A stretch of 64,000 nt of DNA, taken from contig JAUNHE010000003.1 in the NCBI GenBank assembly GCA_030524105.1, positions 221,044 through 285,043 on the forward strand, given 5' to 3'. Under the pieces are notes generated by a model. It ran no database searches. It was not told the origin of the DNA and saw only the letters and a list, made by a program, of their open reading frames with translations. Source of the stretch: Rothia sp. (in: high G+C Gram-positive bacteria). Lineage in GTDB: Bacteria > Actinomycetota > Actinomycetes > Actinomycetales > Micrococcaceae. This document shows positions 17,404 to 27,900 of the stretch, one piece after another. Numbering within the stretch: position 1 is the first letter of the stretch; each line of letters opens with the position of its first letter. The position numbers and the translations under genes are program-made.

Positions 17404-18615
17404 ATGAGTGCACACACCACGGAGCGAGACCCGCGTTTAGCGGGCCAGCTCAGGTACGTTATTATGGCCACTTTAGCCTCAACTATTGGCTTCTGGGGCT
17501 GGACCATGATCGGGCCTATTGCTAAGTCCTATTACAAGGAAGCCTTTTCCCTGGATGCTAGCCAGCTTAGCGCCCTCATTGCTATGCCGGTTATTGTTGG
17601 GGCAGTTGCTCGCATCCCGGTGGGAGCCCTAACAGACAGGTTTGGTGGCCGTATTATGTTCACCTGCCTGCTTTCCCTGACCTCGATTATGGTTTTATTG
17701 ACGGCTTTTGTTGGCCAGACAGGCAACTTTGCCCTGCTGATGGTAAGCGCCTTCTTCTTGGGTATTGGTGGCTCTATTTTTGCTATTGGTATCCCTTTTT
17801 CAGCTGCCTGGTACGAACCACACCGTAAGGGATTAGCAACGGGTATTTTTGGCATGGGCATGATAGGAACGGCGGTAGCTGCCTTCTTTAACCCAAGGAT
17901 GCTACAGGCCTTCGGCTATTTTCCTACCCACGTCATTATTTCCTGTATTGCCCTGACTTACGCAATCATCGTTTGGTTCTTTTTGAAGGACTCCCCGGTG
18001 ACCAAAGACCGGGAACCTCAGCCGATCATGCCAAAGATCATCAAGGCCAGCAAGGATATTGTTACCTGGCAGCTTTGCTTTATCTATGCCGTTGTTTTTG
18101 GTGCTTTTGTGGCCTTCTCTAACTACCTGCCCACCTATATGAGCAACGTCTACAATTTTGACGCTGTTTCTGCCGGAACCTTTGCGGCTATTTTTGCCAG
18201 CTGTGCAGTGCTGGCCCGGCCTTTTGGTGGCCTGGCTGCCGACAAGCTGGGGCCGCGCCCGGTTACCTTGCTGATGTTTGCTGCGGTAGCTGTGCTTTCC
18301 TTCTTGATTGCTCAACAGTTTACGAGCCCAGCCGTTTACTACCTCCTGTTTGTGCTCATGGCCATTTTTATTGGTTTTGGCACGGGAACTGTCTTTGGCT
18401 GGGTGGGCCGGGCTGCTCGGCCTGAAGATACCGGAACTGTTGGTGGCCTTGTTTCTGCTGCCGGTGGTCTGGGTGGCTATTTTCCGCCGCTAGTGATGGG
18501 CTCTGTCTACAATGCCTATAACCACTACTTCTGGGCTCAAATTGCCTTGATGGTGACAGCCCTGGTGTCTTTAGCTATTTCCTTGCTTATTAAAAATGGG
18601 GGCCGGCAACCATAA
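17404..18615 (+). CDS. narK: Nitrate/nitrite transporter NarK (major facilitator superfamily)
   Basis: The 403-residue protein has about 12 membrane segments and the MFS loop motif GALTDRFGGR between segments 2 and 3. Glycine-rich nitrate-porter signatures are present as FLGIGGSIFAIGIPFSAAW and VSAAGGLGGYFPPLVMG. It imports nitrate and/or exchanges it for nitrite made by NarG in the cytoplasm. It lies 52 bases after narI on the same strand and before a strong terminator, so it is probably the last gene of the nar operon. Whether it is a symporter or antiporter cannot be told from sequence. Confidence 0.93.
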   Translation: MSAHTTERDPRLAGQLRYVIMATLASTIGFWGWTMIGPIAKSYYKEAFSLDASQLSALIAMPVIVGAVARIPVGALTDRFGGRIMFTCLLSLTSIMVLLTAFVGQTGNFALLMVSAFFLGIGGSIFAIGIPFSAAWYEPHRKGLATGIFGMGMIGTAVAAFFNPRMLQAFGYFPTHVIISCIALTYAIIVWFFLKDSPVTKDREPQPIMPKIIKASKDIVTWQLCFIYAVVFGAFVAFSNYLPTYMSNVYNFDAVSAGTFAAIFASCAVLARPFGGLAADKLGPRPVTLLMFAAVAVLSFLIAQQFTSPAVYYLLFVLMAIFIGFGTGTVFGWVGRAARPEDTGTVGGLVSAAGGLGGYFPPLVMGSVYNAYNHYFWAQIALMVTALVSLAISLLIKNGGRQP

Positions 18616-18648
18616 GAAGAGCCGCTCAGGCTTATTGTGTTTGACAAC

Positions 18649-18696
18649 AGATTTCTCGGTAGTTAGGGGGTTCTAGCTGCCGAGAAATCTTTTGTG
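18649..18696 (+). terminator. Rho-independent terminator after narK
   Basis: A 14-bp stem (18649-18662 with 18677-18690, one G-U pair) encloses a 14-base loop and is followed by TTTTG. It lies 34 bases after the narK stop and before the glycine riboswitch, so it separates the nar operon from the glycine genes. Confidence 0.85.
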
Positions 18697-18739
18697 GGAG
18701 CAGGGTACTGTTTACCCCTGTTAGGTTGGGCACAGCTTC

Positions 18740-18748
18740 TGGTAGTAT
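18740..18748 (+). promoter_or_regulatory. Extended -10 promoter element upstream of the glycine riboswitch
   Basis: TGGTAGTAT (TGn plus TAGTAT) ends 20 bases before the first aptamer, which places transcription start just before the riboswitch. TTAGGT at 18721-18726 could serve as -35 with a 16-base spacer. The same nine bases occur upstream of rplN at 54814. Confidence 0.5.
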
Positions 18749-18768
18749 AGGTGCTGCCGTCCATAACT

Positions 18769-18985
18769 GTGCGGGAGAGACCGTTAGGCCTTAGACTGGT
18801 TTAGCTATTCGGCGCCGAAGGAGCAATTCTCCCCGGGAAACTCTCAGGCAAAAGTACCGCACGGTCCAGGCAACTCTGAAGAGGAATTTTACGTCCACCG
18901 AAGGGGCAGAGACTATAGCCAGAGCGGGCCCGGCCTGCTTCTGTTTACAGTCCTAAAACTCTCAGGTTAGAAACAGAGCGGGGAG
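18769..18985 (+). ncRNA. Tandem glycine riboswitch controlling gcvP
   Basis: Two glycine aptamers lie in a row. The first (18769-18862) has TGCGG/CCGCA as closing helix and the core strings GCGCCGAAGGAGCAA and AACTCTCAGGCAAAAG. The second (18871-18981) is closed by CTCTG/CAGAG and has CCACCGAAGGGGCAGAG and AACTCTCAGG. These strings and their order match the gcvT-type riboswitch, which usually turns glycine cleavage genes on when glycine is plentiful. A hairpin at 18989-19019 ends just before the gcvP ribosome-binding site and may be the expression platform. Identification is by motif; the platform is inference. Confidence 0.95.
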
Positions 18986-19031
18986 GACATCAGCCCTTGT
19001 CCGAGGGTGTATAGCTGATCAGGAGTTTTTG

Positions 19032-21875
19032 ATGCCCTTCATTGACCGCCATCTTGGCCCCCGCGAATCTGACCTTGAACATATGCTCAGTGTGGTCGGT
19101 TATCCCTCTCTGCAGGCTTTAGTGGATGCTGTTGTTCCGCAGCAGATCAGGCTGACTCAAGACTTGGAGCTGCCGCCGGCGCTTACTGAATACGAGGCTC
19201 AGCAGAAGCTTGCCTCCTATGCGGAGCAGAACCAGGTTTTCGCCCAGATGATTGGCGCCGGCTACTACGACTGCATTACCCCGCCGGTACTGCGACGAAA
19301 CATCCTAGAAAATCCCGGCTGGTATACGTCCTACACCCCCTACCAGGCAGAAATTTCTCAGGGTAGGCTGGAGGCCCTCCTTAATTTTCAAAATATGGTC
19401 ATGGAACTGACCGGTATGCAGATTGCCAATGCTTCTTTGCTGGATGAGGCAACCGCGGTGGCCGAGGCCGCGGTGATGATGCATCGGGCCAACCGTAAGG
19501 TTAAAACCGGATTTTTTGCCATAGATTCGCGTTGCCTGCCGCAGACCCTAGCCGTTGTGAGGGGCCGGGCTGAAGCCCTGGGCCTTGAATGCTTGGTGAC
19601 CGATTTTGCTGAGGGGCTACCGGAGGGCCAGCTCTACGGCGTCATACTGGCCTACCCGGCTCATGACGGAGAAGTCAGAGATATTGGGCCTCTTATTGAA
19701 CAAGCCCATAGCAGGCAAGCCCTGGTTACTGTTAACGCAGATCTTATGGCGCTCACTGTGCTTAAGTCTCCCGGTCAGCTGGGCGCCGATGTCGTGGTGG
19801 GCAGTACGCAGCGTTTTGGCCTGCCTTTCTTCTTTGGTGGCCCCCACGCTGCTTACATGGCTGTCAACCAGGGGATGCAGCGTAATTTGCCCGGCCGCTT
19901 GGTGGGGGTCTCCAAGGATTCTTCGGGCAGGCCTGCCTATCGGCTGGCCTTGCAGACTCGGGAGCAGCATATTCGGCGGGAAAAAGCCACCTCTAATATC
20001 TGCACTGCCCAGGCGCTGCTGGCAATTGTTGCCGGTGCCTATGGCCTGTACCACGGTCCGGAAGGGCTGCGCCGTATTGCCCAGCGCCTACATCGGGACG
20101 CCTCCCGTTTGGCGGTGTCCTTACAGGCTGCCGGGCTTAAGCTGGTGCACCAGGATTTCTTTGACACGGTAGCTTTTGAAGCCCCGGGGCGGGCGGATGA
20201 GCTGCTGGCCAAAGCCAGAAGCGCAGGGATTAACATTCGTAAGATTAATGCCGATCGTATCTCTATTTCTGTGGGGGAATCGCACGGGCAGGATGTCTTA
20301 GAGGCCCTGGCTGTAGCTTTGGGCGCTTCGGAATTAGCCGCTGACGCTGAGCATGAGCTGGCCAGCCAGCTTTTGCGCCAGGATGACTACATGCAGCATC
20401 CGGTTTTTCATAGCTACCGGTCCGAAACAGCCATGATGCGTTACCTACGCCAGCTGAGCGATAAAGACCTGGCCCTGGACCGTAGCATGATCCCGCTGGG
20501 CTCCTGCACCATGAAGCTTAACGCTGCTGCCCAGATGGAGCCTATATCCTGGCCAGAATTTGCCCAGATCCACCCCTTAGTCCCAGCTGACCAGGCCCGA
20601 GGCTGGCAGCTACTTATTGCTGAGCTTTCGTCTTGGCTGCTGGCCATTACCGGCTATGACGCTATTTCTTTGCAACCTAATTCTGGCGCCTCCGGTGAAT
20701 ACGCTGGTCTTCGAGCTATCAGGGCTTATCACGAGGCTAGGGGAGAGCTGGAGCGAAAGGTGGTACTGATTCCTCAGTCAGCCCACGGGACCAATGCTGC
20801 CTCTGCCGCTCTAGCAGGTTTGTCCGTGGCGGGGGTAGCCACGGCTCCGGACGGGTCTATTGATCTGGCAGACTTAAAGGCCAAGATTGAGCGTTATGGC
20901 CAAAGTATTGCCGGAATTATGATCACCTATCCTTCCACTCACGGTGTCTTTGAGGAAGATGTTACGCAGGTCTGCCAGCTGGTTCATGGGGCAGGCGGCC
21001 AGGTTTATATTGATGGGGCTAACCTTAACGCCCAGATGGGCCTGGCCCAGCCGGGGTCCTTTGGTGGAGATGTTTCTCACCTGAACTTACACAAGACTTT
21101 TGCTATTCCGCACGGCGGCGGCGGCCCGGGGGTGGGCCCGGTGGCTGTGGGAGAGCATCTCAAGGATTATCTGCCCGGGGATGCCTATCTGGCAGATGAG
21201 CAGGGTAGGTTAGCTGAGGCTGCCATGCCGGTTTCGCAAGCTATGTTTGGTTCTGCCGGAGTACTACCCATCTCCTGGATGTATATTGCCACGAGCGGGG
21301 CCCAGGGCTTACGGGCTGCGTCGGAGTATGCGATCTTGGGAGCTAACTATATCTCGCACCGGCTGCAAGACTACTTTCCTATCCTCTATACCGGCCCGGC
21401 TGGACTGGTTGCCCATGAGTGCATCTTGGATTTGCGGCCCCTCACGGAGGCTTCGGGCGTCAGCGCGGAAGACGTGTGTAAACGACTGATGGACTACGGC
21501 TTCCACGCCCCAACGCTGGCCTTTCCGGTGCCGGGAACCCTGATGGTTGAGCCTACGGAATCCGAAAACTTGGCAGAGCTGGATCGTTTTTGTGAAGCCA
21601 TGATAAGTATTCATGCCGAAATCAGCCAGGTTGCAGCTGCTGCCGTCCCTCTTGAGGAGTCTGTACTTCGGCAGGCACCGCATACGGCCCAGGTTCTTAT
21701 GAATGATGACTGGGATAGGCCTTACTCGCGTAGCCAGGCCGCTTACCCCCTGGCTAGTTTGCGTCAGAATAAATATTTTGTGCCCGTAGGCCGTATTGAT
21801 GGTGCCGGGGGAGACCGCAACTTTGTGTGTGAGTGCCCGCCCCTATCTGCTTTTGACATAGAGCTTAAAAAGTAG
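19032..21875 (+). CDS. gcvP: Glycine dehydrogenase (decarboxylating), P-protein
   Basis: The PLP-dependent P-protein decarboxylates glycine and passes the aminomethyl group to lipoyl-GcvH. At 947 residues it is the fused single-chain form, with both halves in one polypeptide. The N-terminal half starts IDRHLGPRESDLEHML. The C-terminal half holds LHKTFAIPHGGGGPG with the PLP lysine (Lys688). I chose ATG 19032, six bases after AGGAG, over the adjoining TTG at 19029. It lies directly under the glycine riboswitch and 96 bases before gcvT. gcvH is not in the window. Confidence 0.97.
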   Translation: MPFIDRHLGPRESDLEHMLSVVGYPSLQALVDAVVPQQIRLTQDLELPPALTEYEAQQKLASYAEQNQVFAQMIGAGYYDCITPPVLRRNILENPGWYTSYTPYQAEISQGRLEALLNFQNMVMELTGMQIANASLLDEATAVAEAAVMMHRANRKVKTGFFAIDSRCLPQTLAVVRGRAEALGLECLVTDFAEGLPEGQLYGVILAYPAHDGEVRDIGPLIEQAHSRQALVTVNADLMALTVLKSPGQLGADVVVGSTQRFGLPFFFGGPHAAYMAVNQGMQRNLPGRLVGVSKDSSGRPAYRLALQTREQHIRREKATSNICTAQALLAIVAGAYGLYHGPEGLRRIAQRLHRDASRLAVSLQAAGLKLVHQDFFDTVAFEAPGRADELLAKARSAGINIRKINADRISISVGESHGQDVLEALAVALGASELAADAEHELASQLLRQDDYMQHPVFHSYRSETAMMRYLRQLSDKDLALDRSMIPLGSCTMKLNAAAQMEPISWPEFAQIHPLVPADQARGWQLLIAELSSWLLAITGYDAISLQPNSGASGEYAGLRAIRAYHEARGELERKVVLIPQSAHGTNAASAALAGLSVAGVATAPDGSIDLADLKAKIERYGQSIAGIMITYPSTHGVFEEDVTQVCQLVHGAGGQVYIDGANLNAQMGLAQPGSFGGDVSHLNLHKTFAIPHGGGGPGVGPVAVGEHLKDYLPGDAYLADEQGRLAEAAMPVSQAMFGSAGVLPISWMYIATSGAQGLRAASEYAILGANYISHRLQDYFPILYTGPAGLVAHECILDLRPLTEASGVSAEDVCKRLMDYGFHAPTLAFPVPGTLMVEPTESENLAELDRFCEAMISIHAEISQVAAAAVPLEESVLRQAPHTAQVLMNDDWDRPYSRSQAAYPLASLRQNKYFVPVGRIDGAGGDRNFVCECPPLSAFDIELKK

Positions 21876-21971
21876 CCCTGTCAAGAAATTTATGGATGTT
21901 ATTGAGCGGTTTACTTCTCGAGGAGAAGAGCCATACAGAGCTGTGTGGTTAAGGAAAGGTTAGGTATTTTA

Positions 21972-23084
21972 ATGTCTGCAAAAAGGACTGCGCTCTACGA
22001 GGAACACGCCCAGTTAGGAGCAAGTTTTACCGATTTTGGCGGCTGGGATATGCCCCTCAAATATGCCAATGATGTGGCGGAGCATCGGGCGGTGCGAGAG
22101 GCTGCCGGCCTTTTTGACCTGTCCCATATGGGGGAGTTTCGTATTAAGGGCCCCGACGCGGGGGCCTACCTGGATTACTGTCTGCTCTCTCATATGAGTC
22201 TGCTTAAGGTAGGCAAAGCCAAATACTCAATTTTGCTGGATGAATCCGGTGCGGTGCTGGACGATTTAATTAGCTACCGCCTGGGTCAAGAAGAGTTCTT
22301 GGTTGTGCCCAACGCCGCCAATGTTGCCAGTGATTTTGCTGCTTTTGCGGAGCGTAGCGCTGGTTTTGATGTGGAGCTTACTAATGAGTCCGAAGAAACC
22401 TCTTTAATTGCTGTCCAGGGGCCCCGTGCAGAAGAGATCCTGCTGGCCATGGAGCCCTCACAGCCTCAGCTGGTCCGGGATCTTTCCTACTATGCGGCTA
22501 GCCCCTTGGAGCTAGCTGGTAGGCAGGTGCTGCTGGCCAGAACCGGTTACACCGGTGAGGACGGCTTTGAGATTTACCTGCCTCATGCTGCTGCCTGCGG
22601 GCTTTGGCAGGCTGCGCTGGCTGCTGGCCAACCCCTGGGCCTGGTGCCGGCCGGCTTAGCGGCAAGGGATTCACTTCGTTTGGAGGCCGGTATGCCCCTC
22701 TACGGCCATGAATTAAGCCCAGATATTACTGCCTTTGAGTCTGGCTTGGGAAGACTGGTTGAGATTGCCCTGAGCAAGAAAGAGGCCGATTTTGTGGGCC
22801 GGCAGGCCTTGCAAGAGCAGGCCAAGCAGCCGCCGGCCCGAAAGCTGGTTGGTTTAAAGGGGCAGGGTAAGCGCCCGGCCCGGGCTGGTTCCTTACTGTT
22901 TGACGGAGATAAGGAAGTGGGCCTGGTAACCTCCGGCATTCCTTCCCCCAGCTTGGGTTATCCGCTAGCTTTGGCTCTTATTGCTAGTGATTATAGTCAG
23001 GCTGCCAGTATCGAAGTGGATATCCGCGGTAAACGAGCCTTATTTGACCTGGTAGAACCCCCTTTTTACAGCAGAAAAAAGTAG
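21972..23084 (+). CDS. gcvT: Aminomethyltransferase, glycine cleavage T-protein
   Basis: GcvT moves the one-carbon unit from aminomethyl-GcvH to tetrahydrofolate, releasing ammonia. The protein (370 residues from ATG 21972; a GTG at 21945 would add nine) has TDFGGWDMPLKY, AGLFDLSHMGEF, the folate-site YTGEDGFEIYLP and LEAGMPLYGHEL, as expected for the GCV_T family. The upstream gap holds AAGGAAAGG and TTAGG near the start. It belongs to the riboswitch-controlled transcript with gcvP, and sdaA follows after 90 bases. Confidence 0.96.
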   Translation: MSAKRTALYEEHAQLGASFTDFGGWDMPLKYANDVAEHRAVREAAGLFDLSHMGEFRIKGPDAGAYLDYCLLSHMSLLKVGKAKYSILLDESGAVLDDLISYRLGQEEFLVVPNAANVASDFAAFAERSAGFDVELTNESEETSLIAVQGPRAEEILLAMEPSQPQLVRDLSYYAASPLELAGRQVLLARTGYTGEDGFEIYLPHAAACGLWQAALAAGQPLGLVPAGLAARDSLRLEAGMPLYGHELSPDITAFESGLGRLVEIALSKKEADFVGRQALQEQAKQPPARKLVGLKGQGKRPARAGSLLFDGDKEVGLVTSGIPSPSLGYPLALALIASDYSQAASIEVDIRGKRALFDLVEPPFYSRKK

Positions 23085-23174
23085 CTTTTTTCCTGGCCTG
23101 TGCCCGGAAGCCTTCCCACCCGCTAGCTTTTGGGCCGGGCCCTAGGTAGGCAGACACGGTGAAAGGAGAGTACC

Positions 23175-24656
23175 TTGGACATTAGCTCGGATCAGGTTAA
23201 GGCAGAAGCTTTAGAATACGATATTTCTGTTTTTGACCTTTTTTCTATTGGAGTTGGGCCCTCTTCATCCCATACGGTTGGCCCTATGCGAGCTGCCAAC
23301 CGTTTTGTGACAGACCTGATTGAGCAGGACCTGCTGCAGCAGGTTGATCAGATAGAGATTGATCTTTACGGCTCTTTAGCTGCTACCGGTGCCGGGCACG
23401 GAACTATGGCTGCGGCTCTCAAAGGGTTGGCCGGTTTTGTGCCAGAAACTATTGATATTGCTGAGTCAGAGAATTTTCTGGCAGCCAATGCAGCTGACGG
23501 CCGGCTCAGGCTTGCCGGCTATCGGGCTGCTGACTTTGCCGGTGGGCCACCGGCCAGTAAGGATGCCCTGCTAGGGGGACCCACTGTTTTTTATCGAGAA
23601 ACAGATATTATTTTGCGTCCTTTGACCGTTTTGGAGCGTCACACCAATGCTATTAAATTTGTGGCCTGGTCGGATGAGCACCTGCTGCTTGAGGCAACCT
23701 ATTTTTCCATAGGTGGTGGTTTTGTACTGGCTGACGGTGAGCAGGCAAGTGCTGCTGGCGGTCTTGATCGGGCGCCCTACCCCTTTGGTTCGGGAGCCGA
23801 ATTGGTTTCTATGGCCAATGAGGCTGCCCTATCTATTGCCCAGCTTAAGCTGGCTAACGAGCTGTCGGCCCGGTCTGAGGATCAGGTGCGCCGGGGTATT
23901 CTTGGCATTCGTCAGGTGATGGTGGAGTGTATTGGTTCTTCTCTTTCTAGGGTGGGTTATTTACCGGGATCCTTAAAAGTGCGCTGTAGGGCTGGTCAGT
24001 GGCACCGTAATCTGCTGTGCGATGATCCTAATAAATCCCAGGAATATTGGATGGACTGGGTGAATTTAATTGCCCTGGCCGTTAACGAAGAAAATGCTTT
24101 CGGGGGGAGGATTGTTACGGCTCCTACCAACGGTGCTTCGGGCATTATTCCAGCGGTCTTGCACTATGCCATGAACTACATTCCACAGATTCGCCATTGT
24201 GGCCAGGCCAAGCGGGAGCAGACTGTCGTTGATTTCTTTTTGGCTGCCGCTGCTGTGGGGGCGCTTTATAAAAAGCGGGCCTCTATTTCTGGTGCTGAAG
24301 TGGGCTGCCAGGGTGAGGTGGGTACTGCTTCATCGATGGCTGCCGCTGGCTTGGCCCAGGTTCTTGGTGGTTCTAATGAACAGGTTGAGAATGCTGCTGA
24401 AATTGCTATGGAACATAACTTAGGCCTGACCTGTGATCCTGTGGGTGGTTTGGTGCAGATTCCCTGCATTGAGCGTAATGCTATGGCTGCGGCCAAGGCT
24501 ATTAACGCTGCCAAGATGGCCCTGCGAGGAGACGGTGAGCACCGGGTTTCCTTGGATCAGGTAATTGAGACGATGCGTCAGACCGGTGAAGATATGAGTA
24601 ATCGTTATAAGGAAACCTCTATGGGTGGCTTAGCGGTTAACGTGGTGGAGTGCTGA
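23175..24656 (+). CDS. sdaA: L-serine dehydratase, iron-sulfur type, single chain
   Basis: The enzyme deaminates L-serine to pyruvate with a [4Fe-4S] cluster. The 493-residue chain joins the beta-like N-terminal domain ([20 protein letters not shown]) and the alpha catalytic domain ([14 protein letters not shown]). Cys378, Cys420 and Cys431 are spaced 42 and 11 apart, the same as the three cluster cysteines of the Legionella enzyme (343, 385, 396). The start is TTG with AAGGAGAG five bases upstream. Following gcvPT, it would complete a route from glycine through serine (with GlyA, elsewhere) to pyruvate. The oxygen-labile cluster suits a nitrate-respiring organism. Confidence 0.96.
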   Translation: MDISSDQVKAEALEYDISVFDLFSIGVGPSSSHTVGPMRAANRFVTDLIEQDLLQQVDQIEIDLYGSLAATGAGHGTMAAALKGLAGFVPETIDIAESENFLAANAADGRLRLAGYRAADFAGGPPASKDALLGGPTVFYRETDIILRPLTVLERHTNAIKFVAWSDEHLLLEATYFSIGGGFVLADGEQASAAGGLDRAPYPFGSGAELVSMANEAALSIAQLKLANELSARSEDQVRRGILGIRQVMVECIGSSLSRVGYLPGSLKVRCRAGQWHRNLLCDDPNKSQEYWMDWVNLIALAVNEENAFGGRIVTAPTNGASGIIPAVLHYAMNYIPQIRHCGQAKREQTVVDFFLAAAAVGALYKKRASISGAEVGCQGEVGTASSMAAAGLAQVLGGSNEQVENAAEIAMEHNLGLTCDPVGGLVQIPCIERNAMAAAKAINAAKMALRGDGEHRVSLDQVIETMRQTGEDMSNRYKETSMGGLAVNVVEC

Positions 24657-24973
24657 CCAGAGGGGCTTGGGCTGGCTTGCCCTGAGCCGGCCTGTAGCCC
24701 CATTAATTCTGATTGGGGCGAGGATAGACTTCTATTTTTATTTTGTGTATCATGAATATTTGCGCTATCCCTAACCTTAGTGCCTTCATATAGCGGTGGG
24801 CATGGGTGATACAGAGCCAGAAAAAGTCCAGTTCAAGTACGATCCCATACAACCGATTCCTCCCTAGGCAGTGCTTCGCGCGTTGTGATACTTAACGAAC
24901 TGACCTCACCACATTTTCTACGTTTTGCGGGGTAGTCAAGTAGGAACAGTAAAGATCTGTGGAAGGATCCAAC
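24657..24973 (+). other. Intergenic region between sdaA and rpoB
   Basis: This 317-base stretch has no convincing gene. Close to the sdaA stop, GGGGCT (24662-24667) can pair with AGCCCC (24696-24701), and the latter overlaps a second option, GCCCCA (24697-24702) with TGGGGC (24714-24719). Either could end the sdaA transcript, and an AT-rich tract with several T runs follows to 24745. The remaining 200 bases must contain the rpoB promoter and leader. I could not pick a clear -35/-10 pair. The rplJ-rplL genes found upstream of rpoB in E. coli are not here. Confidence 0.5.
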
Positions 24974-27900
24974 TTGGTCGCCTCGAGCACCTCTCATCAC
25001 GAAGCCGCTAACGACGCAGTGAACCCGGATGGTTCGCCACGGCGTATCTCGTTTGCAAAAATTTCTGAACCTTTAAAGGTTCCTAATCTTCTTGCCCTCC
25101 AAACAGACAGCTTTGACCGTCTGGTTGGCAATCAGCGTTGGGCTGAGCGGGCTGCCCGTGCTGCAGAAACCGGAGATACTTCTGTGCAGCCCGTCTCCGG
25201 TCTGGCAGAAATTTTTGAAGAGATTTCACCCATTGAAGATTTTCAGGGCACCATGTCCCTGTCCTTCTCTGAGCCTGAATTCGCAGACCCCAAATACAGC
25301 ATGGAGGAGTGTAAGGATCGCGATGCGACCTACGCAGCTCCGCTCTATGTTAAAGCCGAATTCATGAACAATAACACCGGTGAAATCAAACAGCAGACAG
25401 TCTTTATGGGTGACTTTCCGCTCATGACTGACTCCGGCACCTTTGTTGTCAACGGCACCGAGCGTGTTGTTGTTTCTCAGCTGGTGCGTTCCCCCGGTGC
25501 CTACTTTGAAAAATCTCCGGATCGGACCTCCGATAAAGACATTTATTCGGCAAAAATTATCCCTTCCCGGGGCGCCTGGTTTGAGCTAGAGATCGATAAA
25601 CGGGATCAGGTTGGTGTTCGTCTGGACCGTAAACGTAAGCAGTCTGTGACTGTCTTGCTTAAGGCTCTGGGCTGGACTGAAGCCAAAATTCTTGAAGAAT
25701 TTGGTGAATTTGATTCTATTCGGGCTACCTTGGAAAAGGATACCGTCCAGACCCGTGAAGAGGCTCTGCTAGATATTTACCGTAAGCTGCGTCCGGGCGA
25801 ACCTCCTACGGTTGATGCCGCTCAGGCCCTGCTAGATAATATGTACTTTACCCCTAAGCGCTATGACCTAGCTAAGGTAGGGCGCTACAAGGTAAACCGT
25901 AAGCTGGGTGTTGAGGTACCCCTGGACGATCCTTCGGCTATGGTGCTTTCGCAAGACGATATTGCCGCCATGATCCGTTACCTAGTTACTCTGCACGCCG
26001 GTGGTAGCAGCATTAAGGGTGTGCGTGACGGCGCTGAGGTTCAGATTCGTGTTGATACCGACGATATTGATCACTTTGGTAACCGCCGTATTCGGGCCGT
26101 TGGTGAATTGATTGAAAACCAGATTCGTACCGGCCTTTCCCGTATGGAGCGGGTGGTTCGGGAGCGGATGACTACCCAGGACGTTGAGGCTATTACTCCG
26201 CAGACCCTCATTAACATTCGCCCTGTGGTTGCTTCTATCAAGGAATTTTTTGGTACTTCCCAGTTGTCCCAGTTTATGGATCAGAACAACCCGCTAGCCG
26301 GGCTGACCCATAAGCGTCGTCTCTCGGCTCTGGGCCCGGGCGGACTTTCCCGTGACCGCGCCGGCATGGAGGTTCGTGACGTTCACCCCTCCCATTACGG
26401 CCGGATGTGCCCTATTGAGACTCCTGAAGGCCCCAATATTGGTTTGATTGGTTCTTTGGCAACCTACGGTCGTATTAATCCTTTTGGGTTTATTGAAACT
26501 CCCTACCGCCGCGTTATTGATGGAACGGTGACGGATCAGGTTGTTTATTTGACAGCCGATGACGAAAAGGGCACTGTGATTGCGCAGGCTAATGCCCCCT
26601 TAACCGATAAGATGCGTTTTGCCGAAGAGTCAGTGCTCTGCCGGGCCGGGGACGGCTCCGGTGAGGCTGTGCTTGTTTCCTCCAGCGACGTTGAGTTTAT
26701 GGACGTCTCACCCCGGCAGATGGTTTCGGTAGCGACTGCTCTGATTCCTTACCTGGAGCACGACGACGCTAACCGGGCGCTGATGGGAGCTAACATGCAG
26801 CGCCAGGCGGTGCCTTTGATTGAATCTGAGGCTCCCGTTGTTGGTACCGGTATGGAGCGTTATGCCGCTATTGACTCCGGTGATTCTGTCCTGGCTCATA
26901 AGGCCGGCGTGGTCTCCGAAGTTTCTGCCGATTTAGTTATTGTTCGCAACGATGACGGCAGCACTTCCTCGTACCCTATTGCTAAGTTCCAGCGTTCCAA
27001 CCCGGGTAACTGCTACAACCATCGAGTGGTTGTTGGTGTTGGCGACCGGGTGGAGGCCAAGGGTCTTATTGCTGATGGGCCGTCTACCGACAAGGGGGAG
27101 CTGGCCCTGGGTAAGAACCTGCTGGTTGCCTATATGTCCTGGGAAGGCTTTAACTTTGAGGATGGCATCATCCTCTCGCAGCGCATGATCTCGGACGATG
27201 TGCTTACCTCCATTCATATTGAGGAACACGAGATCGATGCCCGAGATACCAAGCTGGGCGCCGAAGAGATTACCCGCGATATTCCCAATGTTTCTGAGGA
27301 AATGCTTTCGGCCCTGGACGAGCGCGGCATCATCCACATTGGTGCTGAGGTTGAGTCCGGGGATATCCTGGTGGGTAAGGTGACCCCCAAGGGTGAAACG
27401 GAGTTAACTCCGGAAGAGCGTTTGCTGCGGGCTATCTTTGGTGAGAAGTCCCGCGAAGTGCGCGATACTTCTTTAAAGGTGCCCCACGGTGAATCCGGTA
27501 CGGTTATTGGGGTGCGCATCTTTGATCGCGATACGGACGAAGAAGATCTGCCCTCTGGAGTTAACCAGCTGGTGCGGGTCTACGTGGCTCAGAAGCGTAA
27601 GATTACTGTTGGTGACAAGCTGGCAGGACGCCACGGTAATAAGGGTGTTATTACCAAGATTCTTCCGGTAGAGGATATGCCCTTTATGGAAGACGGCACC
27701 CCGGTTGACGTTATTTTGAATCCCTTGGGTGTTCCTGGCCGTATGAATATTGGCCAGGTTTTGGAGGTACACACTGGCTGGCTGGCCAAGCAGGGCTGGA
27801 AGATTGATAGCAATCCTGCCTGGTTGGATAAGCTGCCTAACTTCCCCAAGGAAACCGGGCCAACCAATGTGGCTACGCCTGTTTTTGACGGTGCTGCTGA

